Origin: Fennellomyces sp. T-0311
Taxonomy: Eukaryota; Mucoromycota; Mucoromycetes; Mucorales; Lichtheimiaceae
Direction of reading: 5' to 3'
Length of the DNA stretch: 64,000 bases
Assembly: GCA_025266875.1 (NCBI GenBank)
Contig: JALLLT010000022.1
Location: 310,001 to 374,000, forward strand
Part shown: one piece after another, positions 59,101 through 64,000 of the stretch
Numbering within the stretch: position 1 is the first letter of the stretch
Layout of the letters: every line of letters starts with the position of its first letter
Notes under the pieces: model-generated
Databases searched by the model: none
What the model saw: the letters and a program-made list of their open reading frames with translations, nothing else
Told to the model about the DNA's origin: nothing
Position numbers and translations under genes: made by a program

Positions 59101-60457
59101 TGAACGGTATGCTTTTTATGAATCGAGTTTGTGCCGTGCTGTTGGTAGATAGCTGGATCAAATGGCTGAACATCAATTCCGGTGCACGTTAAAGCTATTG
59201 ATAGGCTTGTCAGGCTATATTTGGTATATGTCAAATAGATACTCGCCGATCCGGCTGCTCATGTAGAACGTTCGAGAAGCTTGCTTAATGTAGGAGATGG
59301 CCTAGCACGAATCTTAGCTAGCAAGACACCGTATGTGTATGGAAGCACGTTTTAGTTGTTAACACGTACACTGTACATATCTTTCTTTGCCGCGTACATC
59401 AGAGATACGTACGTACTTTTACTGACATTAATGAAAGGGAGGATATACATATGTACGATATGAGTCAGATGTTCAAGACAGTTTGGAGATTTATCTTTAT
59501 TGTACGTACGAATATATATTGAAGCTATACATCATAATCTATTCATAGCAGAAGTACCATAAACGTCCTTTTTATTGATATATATGTTTAAGAGTCCCTG
59601 AATTAGATCCACTATTCTTGCAGATACACAGATGTCCTTTCGAGCTGTCTCTTATCCAACCAATCCATCCATTCTTCTTGTTCGAAAAAAATGTGTACAT
59701 GCAGCAACCAACGTGCATTTACTAACTTACCAAAAAATATCTATATCCGTATAGTGTGTAGGTGATCCTCTTCATGTAATGTAGCATTAGGGGTCACTCC
59801 ATCCCAGTTGCACTGTTTAGTAAGATTTAATATTGCCAATGTCCTGAATCATAGTAGCTACTTCCTGCAAAGTCGCCATATAGCTGGACCTTTCTATAAT
59901 AGATAAATGCCATTAGCAGTTGTTAAGGAATAAATCTATATAGTTGTCATGTCAATATCTTGGATACCGCTGGTCAACAGCAGACCAAAATCAAATGATT
60001 TGGATAGGCATCCGAGCTATTTATATATAGTAACTTTGTTCATATAGGACTTACTTTAGGGCATAACCAGTCAATTAGTAGTCTAACACACGGCTTGGAA
60101 TATTAGTGAGCTGTATTAAGTATGATACCTGGCAACAATAGTCCATAATAACATGATATAACCGTGCGAAAAGTAGCACTTTTGGATATATTAAACTGTT
60201 CGGTTTCACGTTGAAGGTGCGAAAAAGGTAACTGATTAGCGAGTGGGGTGTGTGCTTGGATAAATCATTGGAGATGACGGGAATGGTTACGGATCCTATG
60301 GTGAATTATGGCGAGAAGGGGTGTGCCATAAAAGCATTAAAAGGCTGGCGGCGCGTGCCCGTGACTGCAAAATAGGGCGAACAGCGGCCAGCACAAGAGG
60401 TTCTTTCAAGCTAGTGCACCAACTTTTTTTGAGGGCAAAACTTACTAGTAGATCGCT
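56186..60457. other. 4.3-kb gene-poor region
   Basis: I see no recognisable gene. A TATAAAAG at 56829..56836 is followed by a pyrimidine tract and overlapping ORFs on both strands (56943..57230 plus, 57176..56841 minus), so an unrecognised short gene or non-coding RNA could start there. The remainder is AT-rich with many stops in all frames. Confidence 0.4.
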
Positions 60458-63448
60458 ATGGCGAGTATCAACAATACACCTGCGGATGACCGACAAGAAG
60501 CCGGGGGTTGTGATGAGTCGGATTGGCCTCTCGGATCGCAAAGGATCCGCATATCGTTGGTTGTTTTACGGCTGTGCACGTTTATCCTCGACGAACTCCT
60601 GTCGTGCTATTCCGTCTTTCCGTTTGTCTCGCCTGTGCCTGCCGCAGCGTTGCTTTACCACGCGGAAATAAAGGAACCAATGGACTTTACGACGTTGCAG
60701 CGAAACCTTTACCACGAAAAGTACAAGTCGTACGGCGAGTTTGAACAAGATCTAAAGCTCATTTGGAACAACGCCAAACGTTTCCACAATTCGTTTGCGG
60801 TGATTTACAGACTAGCGGTCAATCTTGAAGACCGTTACGAGTTTATCTGCTCCCGTCTGCGAGGAGACGAAGGGTATTTCTTGGCTTGCTGCGCGATAGT
60901 TCGATTATTAATACTGACAACAACACTTTTTTATGCAATCCAATGTTACATCTAGCATGCAAAAGATCGTGCCCGAACCCGTTTCCGTGCCCGCGCCAGA
61001 AGAAACCAGCCTGGATGCCCCCATCTACAACGAGGCGCACTACGCAAACGAAAGGTACGTGGCAGTGATGGAAGGGGAGGGGTGAATCAATCACCATGAA
61101 ATTGATTATTTTTCCTTGCAGCGTGCTCTACTTTTTGCAGCTGGTTCTGTCGACAGAGAAGACATGTAAAGCCATCCGCGGATTCTCCAAAGTGCGTGCA
61201 CTGTATGACCAGCTCAACGAGCCCTTCCTGCGTGTGGTCGACGCGATGCGCAACGGCGAAACCATCGAACACCGCCCGCTGCCGCGACTCTACATTGGCA
61301 AGAACAGAACGCTATTAGCCGAGGCCCGTAATAACCCGCACGGCATTGTTGCCATCCTGATGAACGTCACCACCAAGGAATACAAACACCCAACACGCAG
61401 AGACCTCTGCCACGTCACTGCAGATGTTGTGCTTGCACAGCCCATAGGCGAGTGTCAGGAATTCGATACCACGGGCATGGATACTACCCTCCCCACCGAC
61501 TACATGCCCAAGGCAAGCATCAAGCTCAAGGTAATCAAGTTTGCCGCAGGTGTTCAAATGATTGCCACCGAGACCATGGAGAAGCTATATTTCCGCCGCG
61601 CATACACCACTCACCGCCTATCCACCTTCATGTGGGTCGACGTTAAAAAGTTCAGAGACCTGGAGATCGCCAAATTGTTCATGAAGGCCACCGTGGATTG
61701 CCAGCAGGAACTTGAGGATGAAAGCAGCTATACTGCTTCAAATACACCACAAATCCCGGGTAAACGATCCGCACCTTATGGCACATCGTCCACGAAGCGG
61801 TCGAAACACAGCACCTTATCACCCAGTCCACAGGCAGACGAGCCATCGGATGTAGATTCGGTTCCATCACTGTCGCGTGGCAACACAGCCGTGGCAACAC
61901 CGGCCAGCAGCAGTGACGACAAAAAAGCCCTGATAGCGCATCCCACGCCGGCCAACACACAGGAATCCGGTGACCACGTTGTTCCAGAGCGGTCAAAACC
62001 CGATGGCTTCATTTCATTCACCCGCTACTTGGGTCCTGAAGACGAGGCCACCAGCCAGATGACCGATGAAAACGGCCAGATGCGTGAATACTATCTCAAA
62101 AAATCCAAAGAACTTTGGGAAAAAGTCTTCTCATGTAAGAAAGGACTGTGTCACTAAGGGAATGAAGCTAACATTCGCATGTAAAGTCTGCAAGGACAAG
62201 GATGTTCCTGTGATCAACGTCAAAAAGTATCTAAGCAACACATCCGCGTTCCCCAATGCTGAGGGTTACTTTAAGCACGTTTATTACGTACACGGCGACA
62301 GTGACGTGGTGGTGCAAACGTTTCGCCGGATGACAATTACACAACGTGCAACCGAGCTGGTCAGTCTGCTGTCGTTGCACAACCAACCCCACATGGGCCA
62401 GATCGTCGAAGTGCTTCAAGAGGACGGTGGCGAAATCATCGGACTTACCATGAAGCGCTATCAAAAGACGTTGAAGCAGTACACGCACAAGCACACGCAT
62501 CATCGCTTAACAGCACACCAAAAGATGGATCTGATACGGCAAATGCTGGTGTGCATGAAGTGTATCCACGATCTTGGCATTGCCCATCGGGATCTATCCG
62601 AAGTCAACTTTATGGTCGACGAAACGCAAGATGACGTGTTGGCCGACGGCAGTGCGCGAGCCAACCTCTATCTGATTGACTTTGGCAAGGCGCTGTTGAC
62701 GAAACCTGAGGATATGCGGCGGTGGTGGGTGGATCGACCCAAGGTGGAAGGGGAATACGAGGGTGAGGTATTGCCTGAGACAGAGAAAGAATTGGATATT
62801 TGGTGCGAGAACCTGCCATGGGTCAAGGCCAAGCCGGACCACGGTTACCGCCATTACCGCTCGATACAGACACTACCGCGCACACGTACCGATCACGACG
62901 TCTTGCCCTGGCTCATTCATCCCATTGCTGAGGACATTTACTCCATTGGCACTTTGATCTGGAAGATCTTTGCCGAGACCGAGCCGTGGTATGGTATTCT
63001 AGATACGGATCTGAAGGGCTTGCGTGAGACGGTCAAGAACGACTTTGCCATTGAAAAAACTTTGGAGAGAGAAGTTGCAGGCGAATTGAGTCGCAGTCTG
63101 CTACGACTATGCTTGCGCACCAGTCCCGAAGAGCGCAAGACGGCTGCCGAGATCCTGGAATGGTTGGATCAGCCTGAGATACGCGAAGGCCTGGTTAAGG
63201 AATGGACGGAAAATGCCCCGGTCAGCAGGACCAAGCGGCATGCCAAGGCAGCGTACAGGTTTGAGGAGGAGCAGTCGCGCGAGCAACGACAACGTCGGGG
63301 TGGACCTGGATCAAGAAAGGTGGGCCGTGGTCGTGGCCGCGGACGGGGAAGCCGATCAGATCATCACAGTGCAGAGGATGAAAAGAAGTCTGACGAGCCC
63401 GAGCAAAGCCAACAGCAACGAACACCGCGTATCATCCTTATTCCATAA
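60458..63448 (+). CDS. Bromodomain-kinase fusion protein
   Basis: Four exons close in phase to 929 aa: 60458..60873, 60956..61054, 61122..62134 and 62187..63448. Residues about 30-132 are a bromodomain (RLCTFILDELLSC..KEPMDFTTLQRNL..DLKLIWNNAKRFH). The acetyl-lysine Asn of the usual NAxxYN is His110 here, followed by Asn111. A middle region (about 175-400) is conserved-looking but unassigned and leads into a Ser/Thr/Pro-rich linker. Residues about 520-830 are kinase-like: HRDLSEVN (His643-Asp645), LIDFGKAL (Asp674) and an Arg-containing C-lobe (LRLCLRTSPEERKTAAEIL). The usual beta-3 VAIK lysine is not evident (VVVQTF). The end is an RGG/GRGRGRG tail, a nucleic-acid-binding type. The last intron (52 nt, CTAAC branch site, GTAAGA..AAAG) fuses the two halves; without it they would be separate ORFs. 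Confidence 0.85.
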
Positions 63449-64000
63449 ATTTCCTACACTTCTTGTAATTAATATATAACGTACACACACATCCTTCATC
63501 ATTCTCATCAAGTCACATCATTAAAGCTTAACGGCTCTTCCAGTTGTAGTCACGATTTCCGAGCTCCAAGCATGCCGCAGTAATGATAGAAAACGTCCAC
63601 TGGGCCTCGTGAGTTTCATAGTGGTCTCAGCGTAATTTGTTTGACTAAACGCCCGAAAACCATGCCACCATTAAATTACCTGTAGCCACAAGCATGCCAT
63701 GCCGATCAACGCAGTGTCCATGATGGATCACTCGCTTAACCAGAATAAATTCTCTTACCACTTTGTTTGTTTTGCTCCTTCGCCAAAAGATGGAAAGTGC
63801 TGAGCAAAAGCTTGTCGATATCTTATCACTGCCCTTCCCACCCGGCCGTTCAGACTAAATACCAATAGAGATCTTCCGCAGCCATCATTGTTTATGCAAT
63901 GTTAAGCTCGATCTCTAAAAATAGGAACCATTCACTGTCAGAAGAGCATATGGAAATGCATATGACTGGTTGATCTGAAAGTGGTGGCGTAGCACACATT
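63449..64000. other. Downstream intergenic region to window end
   Basis: 3' region of the fusion gene, then AT-rich sequence. I see no gene in the remaining 550 bp. Confidence 0.5.

Noticed and set aside
62066..62157. Independent kinase gene starting upstream at 62066
   Set aside because: That frame overlaps the coding frame of exon 3; the 52-nt intron joining the two halves explains the data better.
1..64000. tRNA, rRNA or CRISPR
   Set aside because: No cloverleaf with A/B boxes, rRNA core or regularly spaced repeat array was seen on reading both strands.

Overview
This window comes from a filamentous fungus, most likely a member of the Mucoromycota (Mucorales-like). Nearly all genes carry several short introns, mostly 50-65 nt, with GT..AG ends. 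The household genes are clearly fungal: PAN1, GOT1, GEA/GBF1, NUP54/NUP57, SRP19/SEC65, BDP1, thioredoxin reductase and transketolase. Several gene types common in early-diverging fungi are also present, including expanded F-box/LRR proteins and a HET-domain protein. Genus cannot be fixed from the sequence alone. I saw no tRNA or rRNA gene, no CRISPR array and no bacterial-type operon.

Layout. 1-3.0 kb: 3' part of a PAN1-type endocytic scaffold and a complex I assembly factor (NDUFAF4-like). 3.5-6.5 kb: degenerate DNA, with a broken partial copy of the neighbouring acidic membrane-protein gene and a frame-broken copy of a family that I think is expanded in Mucorales. 6.8-11.6 kb: the intact acidic membrane protein, cytosolic thioredoxin reductase, an alpha/beta hydrolase and a TMEM42-like protein. 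12-20.9 kb: a TPR/F-box/LRR protein, a HET-domain protein and a DHA1-type MFS transporter, separated by AT-rich DNA. 22.6-29.8 kb: NUP54 and a large Sec7-domain Arf-GEF (GEA/GBF1), convergent. 31.5-37.8 kb: a tetraspan membrane protein, GOT1, an F-box protein and BDP1. 38.7 kb: a minisatellite. 40.2-44.1 kb: an FAD monooxygenase and another F-box/LRR protein. 46.6-52.5 kb: transketolase, a class III CoA-transferase (SUGCT-like) and SRP19. 53.0-56.2 kb: a secreted subtilase interrupted by a miniature inverted-repeat transposon. 56.2-60.4 kb: a gene-poor stretch. 60.4-63.4 kb: a bromodomain-kinase fusion.

The most interesting items are as follows. (1) A 173-bp hairpin MITE with CACTG termini and a 3-bp target duplication sits inside the subtilase exon. 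Its ends carry a potential splice donor and acceptor that would restore the frame, so it behaves like a candidate newborn introner. (2) One gene joins an atypical bromodomain to a kinase-like domain with HRD and DFG but no recognisable VAIK lysine. (3) A few otherwise conserved genes (BDP1, the subtilase, perhaps the tetraspan gene) show one-base frame breaks. These are either assembly errors or real lesions, and the reads should settle it.

The genes are mostly independent household functions: endocytosis, ER-Golgi traffic, nuclear pore, Pol III transcription, redox, pentose phosphate and protein targeting. I see no functional cluster. Exon coordinates were derived by hand from splice motifs, reading phase and family homology.
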